From NCBI RefSeq assembly GCF_017743995.1, contig NZ_JAGHRB010000001.1:62001-126000 (forward strand): 64,000 bases of DNA, given 5' to 3'. The position numbers and the translations under genes are program-made. Position 1 is the stretch's first letter, and each line of letters begins with the position of its first letter. Shown piece by piece: positions 56,317 through 64,000 of this stretch. The notes beneath the pieces were generated by a model, which saw nothing but the letters and a program-made list of their open reading frames with translations, was not told where the DNA came from and searched no databases. This stretch comes from Ruegeria sp. R13_0. GTDB taxonomy: Bacteria; Pseudomonadota; Alphaproteobacteria; Rhodobacterales; Rhodobacteraceae.

Positions 56317-56696
56317 CCCTTTTTTCGAGAATCTCCGGATTTCGCTGCCCAAAGTGCAATGAAATGCAGCCCGCGTTTGCGTTGTTGACGACAGTTCGCG
56401 GAGGAGTGACTGGATACGTGATCAACGAAAGTTGTCAGTGTTCAAATTGTCGATCGAACATTCGTTTGCGGTGGCGATACAGCATTTCAGCAATTCTGAT
56501 GGGGATAGTTCTTCCCCTAGTGCTTGGTCTTTCTTTGTTTTTCTCTCTGGCACTTTTGTTGGTGCTCACTATCGGGTCTGGTGGTGACTTGCGGATAATC
56601 GCAGGGACCTTGAGCTTATTGGTTTTCGGCACGTTTTTGCTCGTTCTTTTGCGCGCCCGTTTCTTCCGTAAAGTGTTCTCGGTGGAGGTCCTATGA
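56313..56696 (+). CDS. Small zinc-ribbon membrane protein embedded in the leucine operon
   Basis: The frame opens at TTG 56313, sharing bases with the TGA of the acyl-CoA synthetase, and ends in ATGA with the mccB start, so it is translationally coupled on both sides. The 127-residue protein has a zinc-ribbon C12-C15 and C43-C46 (RCPKC and CSNC) and two membrane helices (about 57-88 and 94-114). It is clearly AT-richer than its neighbours (line 56521 has 27 of 60 G+C, against 41 of 60 in line 55501). I recognise no family; it looks like an acquired passenger. Confidence 0.65.
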   Translation: MTLFSRISGFRCPKCNEMQPAFALLTTVRGGVTGYVINESCQCSNCRSNIRLRWRYSISAILMGIVLPLVLGLSLFFSLALLLVLTIGSGGDLRIIAGTLSLLVFGTFLLVLLRARFFRKVFSVEVL

Positions 56697-58297
56697 AATT
56701 CACATCCAAAGCCATGCCCAACTCCGAGGGCTTCAAAACAAACCGCGCAGCCCATCTCGACGCGCTGGCGCAAGTTTCATCCGCCGCAGAAGCCGCTCGA
56801 ATGGGCGGTGGCGAGAAATCTCGCGCGCGGCATGTCTCTCGGGGCAAGATGCTTCCCAGACGCAGGGTGGCGAATCTGCTCGATCCAGGGTCTCCGTTTC
56901 TGGAGATCGGCGCGACGGCGGCTCATGGGATGTATGGCGATGCCGCGCCTTGTGCCGGGGTGATCGCGGGGATTGGCCGGGTACAGGGGCGTGAGGTCAT
57001 GGTGGTGTGCAACGACGCCACCGTGAAGGGCGGCACTTACTATCCGATGACCGTCAAAAAACACCTCCGCGCGCAGGAGATCGCCGAGGAAAACCATCTG
57101 CCCTGTATCTATCTGGTCGACAGCGGCGGGGCGAACCTGCCCAATCAGGATGAGGTCTTCCCCGACCGCGACCACTTTGGCCGCATCTTTTATAACCAAG
57201 CGCGGATGAGCGCGAAGGGGATCGCTCAGATCGCCGTGGTGATGGGCTCTTGTACGGCGGGTGGGGCCTATGTGCCTGCCATGTCCGACGTGACGATCAT
57301 CGTGAAAGAACAGGGCACGATCTTTCTCGCCGGGCCGCCCTTGGTCAAGGCGGCGACCGGCGAGGTTGTGAGTTCCGAAGATCTGGGCGGAGGTGATGTC
57401 CATACGCGCCTGTCCGGCGTGGCGGATTATCTGGCCGAGGATGACGCCCACGCGCTGGCTTTGGCACGTCGGGCTGTTGGGTCGCTGAACCTGAGCAAAC
57501 CGCAGACGGTAGATTGGGCCAGCCCAGAAGACCCAGCATATGACCCTGAGGAAATCCTCGGTGTTGTTCCGGCTGATCTGCGCACGCCCTACGACATCCG
57601 CGAGGTGATCGCGCGTCTGGTTGATGGCTCTCGGTTCGATGAGTTCAAGCCGCGGTTCGGGGAAACGCTGGTGACCGGCTTTGCCCATGTCAAAGGCTGC
57701 CCGGTTGGAATCATCGCCAATAATGGCGTGCTGTTTTCCGAGGCCGCGCAGAAGGGCGCGCATTTTGTTGAGCTATGTTCTCAGCGTCGTATCCCACTGG
57801 TGTTCCTGCAGAATATCACCGGCTTTATGGTCGGTCGCAAATACGAGAACGAAGGCATCGCGCGGCATGGCGCCAAGATGGTGACGGCGGTGGCGACAAC
57901 CTCGGTGCCGAAGATCACGATGCTGGTCGGAGGGTCCTTCGGGGCCGGGAACTATGGCATGGCGGGTCGGGCCTATCAGCCTCGGTTCCTGTGGACCTGG
58001 CCGAACTCACGGATTTCCGTGATGGGCGGAGAGCAGGCGGCGGGCGTTCTGGCTACCGTCAAGCGCGACGGGATCGAGCGGCAGGGCGGGACATGGTCTG
58101 CCGAGGAAGAGGCCGAATTCAAGCGCCCGACCTTGGACATGTTCGAGGAGCAGTCTCATCCGCTCTATGCCTCTGCTCGGTTGTGGGATGACGGCATCAT
58201 CGACCCACGCAAATCCCGCGATGTCTTGGCGTTGTCATTGAGCGCCGCTCTGAACGCCCCGATCGAGGAAACACGTTTCGGCGTGTTCAGGATGTGA
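56693..58297 (+). CDS. mccB: Methylcrotonyl-CoA carboxylase beta subunit
   Basis: MccB is the carboxyltransferase subunit that carboxylates 3-methylcrotonyl-CoA. The 534-residue protein has the carboxyltransferase motifs [50 protein letters not shown] and [21 protein letters not shown], with conserved Gly-Ala-Gly loops that bind the acyl-CoA and biotin. It works with the biotinylated MccA encoded downstream; a small unknown ORF lies between them. Its ATG overlaps the stop of the zinc-ribbon ORF. Confidence 0.96.
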   Translation: MKFTSKAMPNSEGFKTNRAAHLDALAQVSSAAEAARMGGGEKSRARHVSRGKMLPRRRVANLLDPGSPFLEIGATAAHGMYGDAAPCAGVIAGIGRVQGREVMVVCNDATVKGGTYYPMTVKKHLRAQEIAEENHLPCIYLVDSGGANLPNQDEVFPDRDHFGRIFYNQARMSAKGIAQIAVVMGSCTAGGAYVPAMSDVTIIVKEQGTIFLAGPPLVKAATGEVVSSEDLGGGDVHTRLSGVADYLAEDDAHALALARRAVGSLNLSKPQTVDWASPEDPAYDPEEILGVVPADLRTPYDIREVIARLVDGSRFDEFKPRFGETLVTGFAHVKGCPVGIIANNGVLFSEAAQKGAHFVELCSQRRIPLVFLQNITGFMVGRKYENEGIARHGAKMVTAVATTSVPKITMLVGGSFGAGNYGMAGRAYQPRFLWTWPNSRISVMGGEQAAGVLATVKRDGIERQGGTWSAEEEAEFKRPTLDMFEEQSHPLYASARLWDDGIIDPRKSRDVLALSLSAALNAPIEETRFGVFRM

Positions 58298-58304
58298 TTT
58301 CCCA

Positions 58305-58763
58305 ATGGACACACATTTCACGAAATTGAACGAGGATTGGAACGCGGATCCGAATGCGCCGATGCCGGTAGCTGCAAGAGCAGGTGGCGATCTCTGGTTG
58401 CGGTTTTGCCCAAATGAGTGGTTGAATCCATCGCATCTGGCGCGAGGGCATCTGTTTATCCGGTTTGCTGGTTGCCAGCGATTTCGTTTCACGTCGATCA
58501 ATGATCACGGGTGGTTCGGTGGGCAGTGCAGATTCAGCAAAGTGGCGCCAGCTTGGGGAGAGTTTTACGAGGTGGATGGCGACTTTATAGAAAGTCTCGA
58601 CGAAACACCTTGGACCATAATTTCGGCCAGGTCTGACCTTGCGAGAAACTTTCTGTTCTATTTCCGTGATGAAGCTTTCGAATGCACTGCATCCTCTTGG
58701 AGCCTAAGCACCGAATGCTCGTCTGGTTCTATCTTCGAAGAGGCGGTTTGTCATGTTCAGTAA
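58305..58763 (+). CDS. Hypothetical protein between mccB and mccA
   Basis: The 152-residue protein MDTHFTKLNEDWNADPNAPM has no match I recognise. It has no signal peptide or membrane helix and is rich in Trp, Phe and Cys (LARGHLFIRFAGCQRFRF, YFRDEAFECTASSWSL). Composition is lower in GC than mccA/mccB (28 of 60 in line 58621). It starts seven bases after mccB and its last 11 bases overlap the mccA start, so it is co-translated. A regulator of the carboxylase, or a foreign insertion tuned to the operon, are both possible. Confidence 0.6.
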   Translation: MDTHFTKLNEDWNADPNAPMPVAARAGGDLWLRFCPNEWLNPSHLARGHLFIRFAGCQRFRFTSINDHGWFGGQCRFSKVAPAWGEFYEVDGDFIESLDETPWTIISARSDLARNFLFYFRDEAFECTASSWSLSTECSSGSIFEEAVCHVQ

Positions 58764-60681
58764 AATCCTAATCGCAAACCGGGGTGAGATCGCCTGTCGT
58801 GTTGTCGAAACCGCTCAGAAAATGGGTGTGTCCTGTGTGGCCGTCTATTCGGATGCGGATGCCTCGGCGAAGCATGTGCAGATGGCAGATGAGGCGGTGC
58901 ATATCGGCGCGGCCGCTCCGGCTGAAAGCTATCTGAAGGGAGATGTGATCATCCAGGCGGCGCTCGAGACCGGGGCGCAGGCGATCCATCCCGGCTATGG
59001 GTTTCTGTCCGAGAACCCGGATTTCGTGGATGCGGTTGAGGCTGCAGGGCTGACATTCATCGGCCCATCGGCGGATGCGATCCGCAAGATGGGTCTTAAG
59101 GATGCAGCCAAGGCTTTGATGGAGGACGCAGGCGTCCCCGTTGTGCCCGGATATCATGGTGACAATCAGGACCCCGCTCATCTGGCCGAGGCAGCAGCGG
59201 CCATCGGCTACCCCGTTCTGATCAAGGCGGTTGCGGGCGGCGGCGGCAAAGGTATGCGGTTGGTTGAGACTTCCGAAGCGTTCTCGGACGCCTTGGACAG
59301 CGCGCGCGGTGAGGCAAAGACCGCCTTTGGCAACGATGCGGTTCTGGTCGAGAAATTCGTAGCCAAACCTCGGCATATCGAGGTTCAGGTCTTTGGCGAT
59401 GGTACCCATGCGGTGCATCTGTTTGAACGGGACTGTTCGCTTCAACGGCGACATCAGAAGGTGATTGAAGAGGCGCCGGCCCCCGGTATGACGCCCGAGA
59501 TGCGCGAGGCGATGGGGCAGGCCGGTGTACGTGCGGCAGAGGCGATCGGCTACAAAGGTGCCGGGACGGTTGAGTTCATTGTCGACGCGTCCGACGGGCT
59601 GCGGCCGGATCGCTTCTGGTTCATGGAGATGAACACGCGCCTGCAGGTTGAACATCCTGTGACCGAGGCGATTACGGGTGTGGACCTGGTCGAATGGCAG
59701 TTGCGCGTAGCAGCGGGTGAAAGCTTACCGAGGCAGCAGAACGACCTGTCGATCAATGGTCACGCGTTTGAGGCGCGGCTCTATGCCGAGGATGTGCCCA
59801 AGGGCTTTTTGCCCGCAACGGGAACCTTGACCCATCTGCGATTTCCGCCTGAGTGCCGCGCGGATAGTGGCGTGCGGGCGGGGGATACGATCAGCCCCTG
59901 GTATGATCCGATGATCGCCAAGGTCGTCGTGCATGGTCCGACCCGCGCGGTCGCGCTTGAGAGCCTGCATCGCGCCCTGCGTCAAACCGAGGTTGCCGGG
60001 ACGGTTACCAATCTGGCCTTCCTTGGCGCTCTGACACGCCATGGTGGGTTTGCCTCGGGCGATGTGGATACGGGTCTGATCGGGCGCGATCTGGAGCATT
60101 TGGTCCAGACGACGGACGCGGTCAATGCTTCCGTGGTGGCCGCGGCGATGACAGCGCTGGGGCTGACAGAGACGACCTCAGAGACTGGCTTAACCCTGTG
60201 GGGGCCGTTGCACCGGGCCGTGCAGCTGATGCGCGACGGTGAGGTTCTTGATCTGGATGTTCAGGTGGAAGGCCCGCACCGGCAGGTCTGGACTGTGAAT
60301 GGCGCGCAGGTGATTGCGCAGCGCAATGGTGGCTGGACCATTGATGGACAGCGCATGCCCCATGTCGCCGTCGCTGGTTCTCAGGTCACGGTGTTTGAAG
60401 ACTATGGGCAGGTGTTCGAAATCGTTGATCCCTTGGATCGCGATGCCAGCGCTGCAGGAGATACCAACGTGATCGAGGCGCCGATGCCGGGTCTGGTCAA
60501 GGCCGTATTTGCCTCGGCGGGGCAGGCGGTGAAAGAGGGTGACCGGCTGGCGATTCTGGAAGCCATGAAGATGGAGCATTCACTGCTTGCGGCGCGCGAC
60601 GGTGTGGTGGCTGAGGTGTTGGCCGACGCAGGTGCGCAGGTCGAGGCCGGCGCGGCGCTGGTTCGATTGGCTGAGGATTGA
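58753..60681 (+). CDS. mccA: Methylcrotonyl-CoA carboxylase alpha subunit (biotin-containing)
   Basis: The 642-residue subunit has the biotin carboxylase domain (ILIANRGEIACRVV; ATP-grasp loop VAGGGGKGMRLVE; RDCSLQRRHQKVIEEAP; EMNTRLQVEHPVTE) and a C-terminal biotin carrier domain with K606 in EAMKMEHS as the biotinylation site. It uses ATP and bicarbonate to charge biotin for MccB. It completes the carboxylase of leucine breakdown. Confidence 0.97.
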   Translation: MFSKILIANRGEIACRVVETAQKMGVSCVAVYSDADASAKHVQMADEAVHIGAAAPAESYLKGDVIIQAALETGAQAIHPGYGFLSENPDFVDAVEAAGLTFIGPSADAIRKMGLKDAAKALMEDAGVPVVPGYHGDNQDPAHLAEAAAAIGYPVLIKAVAGGGGKGMRLVETSEAFSDALDSARGEAKTAFGNDAVLVEKFVAKPRHIEVQVFGDGTHAVHLFERDCSLQRRHQKVIEEAPAPGMTPEMREAMGQAGVRAAEAIGYKGAGTVEFIVDASDGLRPDRFWFMEMNTRLQVEHPVTEAITGVDLVEWQLRVAAGESLPRQQNDLSINGHAFEARLYAEDVPKGFLPATGTLTHLRFPPECRADSGVRAGDTISPWYDPMIAKVVVHGPTRAVALESLHRALRQTEVAGTVTNLAFLGALTRHGGFASGDVDTGLIGRDLEHLVQTTDAVNASVVAAAMTALGLTETTSETGLTLWGPLHRAVQLMRDGEVLDLDVQVEGPHRQVWTVNGAQVIAQRNGGWTIDGQRMPHVAVAGSQVTVFEDYGQVFEIVDPLDRDASAAGDTNVIEAPMPGLVKAVFASAGQAVKEGDRLAILEAMKMEHSLLAARDGVVAEVLADAGAQVEAGAALVRLAED

Positions 60682-60760
60682 TCTGTTCGGGCCGTGCATT
60701 GCGTGGCACAGTCGAGCCATCCAAATGTAAAACGAAAAGAAGCCGGGGAGGGATGCGCTG

Positions 60761-61612
60761 ATGAAAGAGCGGGTCGAGATATTCGAGGTCGGGCCAAGGG
60801 ATGGACTTCAGAACGAACAGCGCGAGATTCCAGTGGCCGAGAAGGTGGCGTTGGTCGATTGCCTTAGCCGCGCCGGGTTCAACCGAATTGAGGTGGCCAG
60901 TTTTGTGTCCCCTAAATGGGTGCCCCAGATGGCGGGAAGCGGCGCGGTTCTGGCTGGAATCAAACGGGCCGAGGGCGTGCGTTATGCGGCGTTGACGCCG
61001 AACTTGCGCGGCTATGAAGACGCGCTGGCGGCCAAAGCGGATGAGATCGCAGTGTTTGCATCAGCCTCCGAGGGGTTCTCGAAAGCCAATATCAACGCGA
61101 CCATCGCGGAATCCATTGAACGGTTCGCGCCGATCCTTGAGGCCGCGCGCCATATCGACTTGCCGGTCCGGGGCTATGTCTCATGCGTGACCGATTGCCC
61201 ATATGACGGTCCGACTCCGCCGGAAAAAGTGGCTGAGGTCGCGGACGCTCTGTTCGCGCATGGGTGCTATGAGATTTCGCTGGGCGACACGATCGGGCAG
61301 GGAACCCCGGACAAGATCGCGCATATGCTGCTGGCGGTGCGCGACAGGGTGCCCGTTACCCGGCTTGCGGGCCATTTCCACAACACCAACGGGCGAGCCA
61401 TGGACAATATTGATGCCTCGCTGGCGCTGGGCGTGCGGGTGTTTGACTCTGCGGTCGGTGGCTTGGGCGGATGCCCCTATGCACCCGGCGCGGCTGGCAA
61501 TGTCGCGACCGAAGCCGTCGCCGCCCATCTGGAGCGGCTGGGATATGAGACCGGTCTGGACGCAGCAGTTCTGGACGAAGCCGCGCAGATGGCGCAGGCA
61601 ATGAGAGGCTGA
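60761..61612 (+). CDS. mvaB: Hydroxymethylglutaryl-CoA lyase
   Basis: This class I lyase cleaves HMG-CoA to acetoacetate and acetyl-CoA, the last step of leucine breakdown. From MKERVEIFEVGPRDGLQNEQ at 60761 it has 283 residues in a TIM-barrel. Asp is in VGPRDGLQNE, metal His residues are in HFHNTNG, and the catalytic Cys238 is in GGLGGCPYAPG. It follows mccA and precedes the hydratase by one base. Confidence 0.96.
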   Translation: MKERVEIFEVGPRDGLQNEQREIPVAEKVALVDCLSRAGFNRIEVASFVSPKWVPQMAGSGAVLAGIKRAEGVRYAALTPNLRGYEDALAAKADEIAVFASASEGFSKANINATIAESIERFAPILEAARHIDLPVRGYVSCVTDCPYDGPTPPEKVAEVADALFAHGCYEISLGDTIGQGTPDKIAHMLLAVRDRVPVTRLAGHFHNTNGRAMDNIDASLALGVRVFDSAVGGLGGCPYAPGAAGNVATEAVAAHLERLGYETGLDAAVLDEAAQMAQAMRG

Positions 61613-61613
61613 C

Positions 61614-62402
61614 ATGTTTGAAACGATTGCGGTCGTCACAGATAACCGAGGCGTTGCGACGCTGACCCTGTCGCGCGCTGAAAAGCACAACGCCATGTCG
61701 GCGCTGATGATCAGCGAATTGACGCAGGCAGCGGAGCAGCTCGGGCGCGATGAGGCGGTGCGCGTTGTTGTGCTGACCGGCTCTGGCAAGAGTTTCTGCG
61801 CCGGGGGCGATCTGGGGTGGATGCGCGATCAGATGGCTGCGGATGCCGAGACCCGATTCACCGAGGCGCGCAAGTTGGCGGAAATGCTGAAGGCGCTGAA
61901 CGAGATGCCCAAACCTTTGATTGGTGCATTGCAAGGCAACGCGTTTGGCGGCGGCGTCGGTCTGGCTTCGGTCTGCGATGTGGCAGTGGGCGTTGACACC
62001 CTGAAAATGGGCCTGACCGAGACCCGACTGGGCCTGATCCCAGCGACGATTGGGCCATACGTGATCGCGCGGATGGGGGAGGCGCGTGCGCGGCGCGTTT
62101 TCATGTCGGCGCGTCTGTTTGATGCCGCCGAGGCTGTGGAGCTTGGCCTGTTGGCAAAAGTGGTGCCAGCCGATCAACTGATGCGCGCTGTCGAGGATGA
62201 ACTCACCCCCTACCTGTCCTGCGCGCCGGGGGCTGTGGCATCCGCTAAGGCCTTGGTTCAAAACCTCGGCCCGCGTCTTGACGACAGTGTGATTGACCAT
62301 ACCATCCAAGCGTTGGTCGCCCGATGGGAAACGCCGGAAGCACGCGAAGGCATCGAAGCATTCTTTGAAAAACGTAACCCCAAGTGGAACAACAAAGATT
62401 AA
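61614..62402 (+). CDS. Enoyl-CoA hydratase family, probable methylglutaconyl-CoA hydratase
   Basis: The 262-residue crotonase-fold protein has the oxyanion segments FCAGGDLGWMRD and GNAFGGGVGLASVCDVAVG and a conserved Glu in GLTETRLGLIP. In this operon it would hydrate 3-methylglutaconyl-CoA to HMG-CoA, the step between MccAB and MvaB. One base separates it from mvaB, so co-translation is likely. It is the last gene of the leucine cluster before nuo. Confidence 0.92.
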   Translation: MFETIAVVTDNRGVATLTLSRAEKHNAMSALMISELTQAAEQLGRDEAVRVVVLTGSGKSFCAGGDLGWMRDQMAADAETRFTEARKLAEMLKALNEMPKPLIGALQGNAFGGGVGLASVCDVAVGVDTLKMGLTETRLGLIPATIGPYVIARMGEARARRVFMSARLFDAAEAVELGLLAKVVPADQLMRAVEDELTPYLSCAPGAVASAKALVQNLGPRLDDSVIDHTIQALVARWETPEAREGIEAFFEKRNPKWNNKD

Positions 62403-62494
62403 CTTGGGGCGTCTATTGTCCGCTGAGGCGAAATCGGGGTGATTCCCGAAGGTCTGTCAAGGGGATGAATGACGTGGTGCGCGCTTGTGTTCGG

Positions 62495-62523
62495 TTGACC
62501 CTCTGACCGCGTGGGGCTAGAGA
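62495..62523 (+). promoter_or_regulatory. Candidate sigma-70 promoter of the nuo operon
   Basis: TTGACC and TAGAGA separated by exactly 17 bases, 65 bases before the nuoA start. It lies after the leucine cluster and suits a housekeeping promoter. Confidence 0.5.
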
Positions 62524-62588
62524 AAGTCGAGTCAACACGCCAATTGACGGCGCCCTCCGAAAGGGGATGCGCAGGAAAGGAGCTAGAC

Positions 62589-62954
62589 GTGGAAGACCTG
62601 CTGCGGGAGTATCTCCCTATTCTGGTGTTTCTGGCCGTAGCCATCGGCCTGGGAATTGTCCTGATTCTGGCAGCTGTCGTTCTGGCAGTTCGCAACCCCG
62701 ATCCCGAAAAAGTCAGCGCCTATGAATGCGGCTTCAACGCGTTTGATGACGCTCGGATGAAGTTCGATGTGCGCTTCTATCTGGTTTCGATCCTTTTCAT
62801 CATTTTCGACCTAGAGATTGCGTTCCTGTTCCCTTGGGCCGTGGGCTTTAAGGACATCAGCGATGTAGGGTTCTGGTCGATGATGGTCTTCTTGGGCGTT
62901 TTGACCATCGGCTTTGCCTATGAATGGAAGAAGGGGGCCTTGGAATGGGAGTGA
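62589..62954 (+). CDS. nuoA: NADH-quinone oxidoreductase subunit A
   Basis: The 121-residue membrane subunit of complex I starts at GTG 62589 after AAAGGAGCTAGAC. Three helices and the conserved [20 protein letters not shown] loop with [24 protein letters not shown] identify it. It opens the nuo operon; its end overlaps nuoB. Confidence 0.96.
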   Translation: MEDLLREYLPILVFLAVAIGLGIVLILAAVVLAVRNPDPEKVSAYECGFNAFDDARMKFDVRFYLVSILFIIFDLEIAFLFPWAVGFKDISDVGFWSMMVFLGVLTIGFAYEWKKGALEWE

Positions 62955-63478
62955 TGACGGGTGCAAATACCGCCGGCGTCGACAAAGAAGTCGCCACCCA
63001 GGCCCTCAATGCCGAGCTGCAGGACAAAGGCTTCCTGCTGACCTCGACCGAAGACATCATCAATTGGGCGCGGACCGGGTCTTTGCATTGGATGACCTTT
63101 GGTTTGGCCTGTTGCGCGGTCGAGATGATGCACACCTCGATGCCGCGCTATGACGCGGAACGGTTTGGCATCGCGCCGCGTGCGTCCCCACGCCAGTCCG
63201 ACGTGATGATCGTGGCCGGTACGCTGACCAACAAGATGGCTCCGGCGCTGCGCAAGGTCTATGACCAGATGCCCGAGCCGCGCTATGTGATCTCGATGGG
63301 GTCCTGCGCCAATGGCGGCGGCTATTATCACTATTCCTATTCCGTCGTGCGCGGCTGTGACCGTATCGTTCCGGTGGATATCTACGTCCCCGGCTGCCCT
63401 CCGACCGCTGAGGCGCTGCTGTACGGTCTGATGCAGCTGCAACGCAAAATCCGCCGCACCGGCACGATCGTGCGCTGA
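62945..63478 (+). CDS. nuoB: NADH-quinone oxidoreductase subunit B
   Basis: NuoB carries the terminal [4Fe-4S] cluster N2 of complex I. From ATG 62945 it has 177 residues; an ATG at 62954 is also possible. Ligands are C56 and C57 in [11 protein letters not shown]121 in [11 protein letters not shown] and C151 in [14 protein letters not shown]. It overlaps the nuoA end by ten bases. Confidence 0.96.
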   Translation: MGVMTGANTAGVDKEVATQALNAELQDKGFLLTSTEDIINWARTGSLHWMTFGLACCAVEMMHTSMPRYDAERFGIAPRASPRQSDVMIVAGTLTNKMAPALRKVYDQMPEPRYVISMGSCANGGGYYHYSYSVVRGCDRIVPVDIYVPGCPPTAEALLYGLMQLQRKIRRTGTIVR

Positions 63479-63485
63479 GGTTGCT

Positions 63486-63692
63486 ATGATTGAAGTCGGT
63501 GATGTCGTGGAACTAAAGAGCGGAGGGGCCAAAATGACCGTTGTTAGTGTTTCTGACAATCAGGTGGAATGCGCATGGCAACTCGGCAATGGCACGCCTA
63601 AGAAAGAAGTCTATCCGCTAGAAGCAATCAGAGGTGCGTCGGTTTTTGGCGGGTTTGACTATGGTGATGACGGAGGTGCGGAACATGAGTGA
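63486..63692 (+). CDS. YodC-like DUF2158 small protein inside the nuo operon
   Basis: The 68-residue protein IEVGDVVELKSGGAKMTVVSV and VECAWQLGNG matches the small beta-barrel DUF2158/YodC pattern. It lies between nuoB and nuoC, seven bases after nuoB, and overlaps the nuoC start by eight bases, so it is co-translated with complex I subunits. It is not a known subunit. Acidic C-terminus DYGDDGGAEHE. Whether it affects complex I assembly is open. Confidence 0.8.
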   Translation: MIEVGDVVELKSGGAKMTVVSVSDNQVECAWQLGNGTPKKEVYPLEAIRGASVFGGFDYGDDGGAEHE

Positions 63693-64000
63693 AGCACTCA
63701 AAGAACTCGGTACGCATCTGGAACTGAAACGGTCCGACTGTGTGTTGTCTTGGGACGTCACCCATGGTGAGCTGAACGTGGATGTGGCGCCGTCAAACCT
63801 TGTGGAGTTCATCGAATTCCTCAAAAGCGACCGCTCTTGCCAGTTCTCGACTCTGGTCGATATCACAGGCGTGGATTACCCCGAACGCGCCAAGCGGTTC
63901 GACGTAGTCTATCACTTCCTGTCGATGTACCAGAACCAGCGCATTCGTCTGCGGGTTTCGATCCGCGAAGAAGACATGGTGCCCTCGATCGTCGATACCC
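63685..64000 (+). CDS. nuoC: NADH-quinone oxidoreductase subunit C (C-terminus cut by window edge)
   Basis: About 105 residues of NuoC are visible from ATG 63685. The 30-kDa subunit motif VDITGVDYPERAKRFDVVYHFLS and the following RIRLRVSIREED identify it. It sits in the peripheral arm of complex I, with NuoB and NuoD. It overlaps the YodC-like gene by eight bases. Confidence 0.94.
   Translation, partial: MSEALKELGTHLELKRSDCVLSWDVTHGELNVDVAPSNLVEFIEFLKSDRSCQFSTLVDITGVDYPERAKRFDVVYHFLSMYQNQRIRLRVSIREEDMVPSIVDT

Noticed and set aside
62511-62588. Upstream GTG start for nuoA
   Set aside because: It overlaps the probable -10 element, and the conserved start of NuoA follows an AAAGGAG site at 62589.

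Overview
The window is a chromosomal segment of an alphaproteobacterium, most probably a Rhodobacterales member of the Roseobacter group (Ruegeria-like). This rests on family content: aerobic cobaltochelatase CobS/CobT beside a J-domain protein and BolA, a leucine/isovalerate degradation cluster, an alphaproteobacterial nuo operon start, DUF3422 and DUF4177 proteins, and a GC-rich composition. I saw no rRNA, tRNA, CRISPR array, prophage or complete insertion sequence. The genus is inference.

Layout. 1-4.4 kb: a truncated DUF3179 protein, an outer-membrane barrel, a DUF427 protein and a long aminopeptidase P. 4.5-9.6 kb: cobT and cobS, an unknown protein, a J-domain protein and, divergently, bolA. 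9.6-18.4 kb (minus strand): an outer-membrane barrel, a DUF4177 protein, pepT, gatB, an unknown 417-residue protein, and pepN overlapping a small membrane protein. 18.6-22.3 kb: malate synthase G, GlcG and a class I glutamine amidotransferase. 22.3-25.7 kb: an IorAB-like molybdenum hydroxylase divergent from a TetR regulator. 25.7-30.7 kb: kynureninase, a membrane methyltransferase and transhydrogenase pntAB. 30.8-33.8 kb: VOC, DUF3422 and MFS proteins.

33.8-43.2 kb is a peptide-type ABC transporter. The binding protein and two permeases face left. A double-domain ATPase faces right and is followed directly by three M20 hydrolases (ArgE and two tandem amidohydrolases). The arrangement suggests import of N-acylated amino acids or small peptides followed by cytoplasmic hydrolysis. 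43.3-45.6 kb holds waaA and moaA. 45.7-50.6 kb holds a lipoprotein, a possible MITE, then alkD, a PNPOx-like protein, glmS and glmU. 50.8-52.7 kb holds a phosphoglycolate phosphatase-like protein and a DegT aminotransferase.

52.8-62.4 kb carries the leucine/isovalerate route: ivd, acyl-CoA synthetase, mccB, mccA, HMG-CoA lyase and methylglutaconyl-CoA hydratase. An opposite-strand ompW and two unknown AT-richer ORFs lie among them. 62.5 kb to the end is the start of the complex I operon: nuoA, nuoB, a YodC-like small protein and nuoC, which is cut by the window end.

The most interesting non-coding signals are three. One is a 101-bp fold-back element flanked by CTAA that carries the stop codons of both neighbouring convergent genes. 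The second is a dispersed repeat ending in AGCCAGATGAAG, with five copies, four of them at operon or gene ends. The third is a set of clean palindromes in front of glcB, pntA, the TetR/IorAB pair and ivd. I found no convincing large new system; the unusual content is mostly small ORFs set tightly inside core operons.
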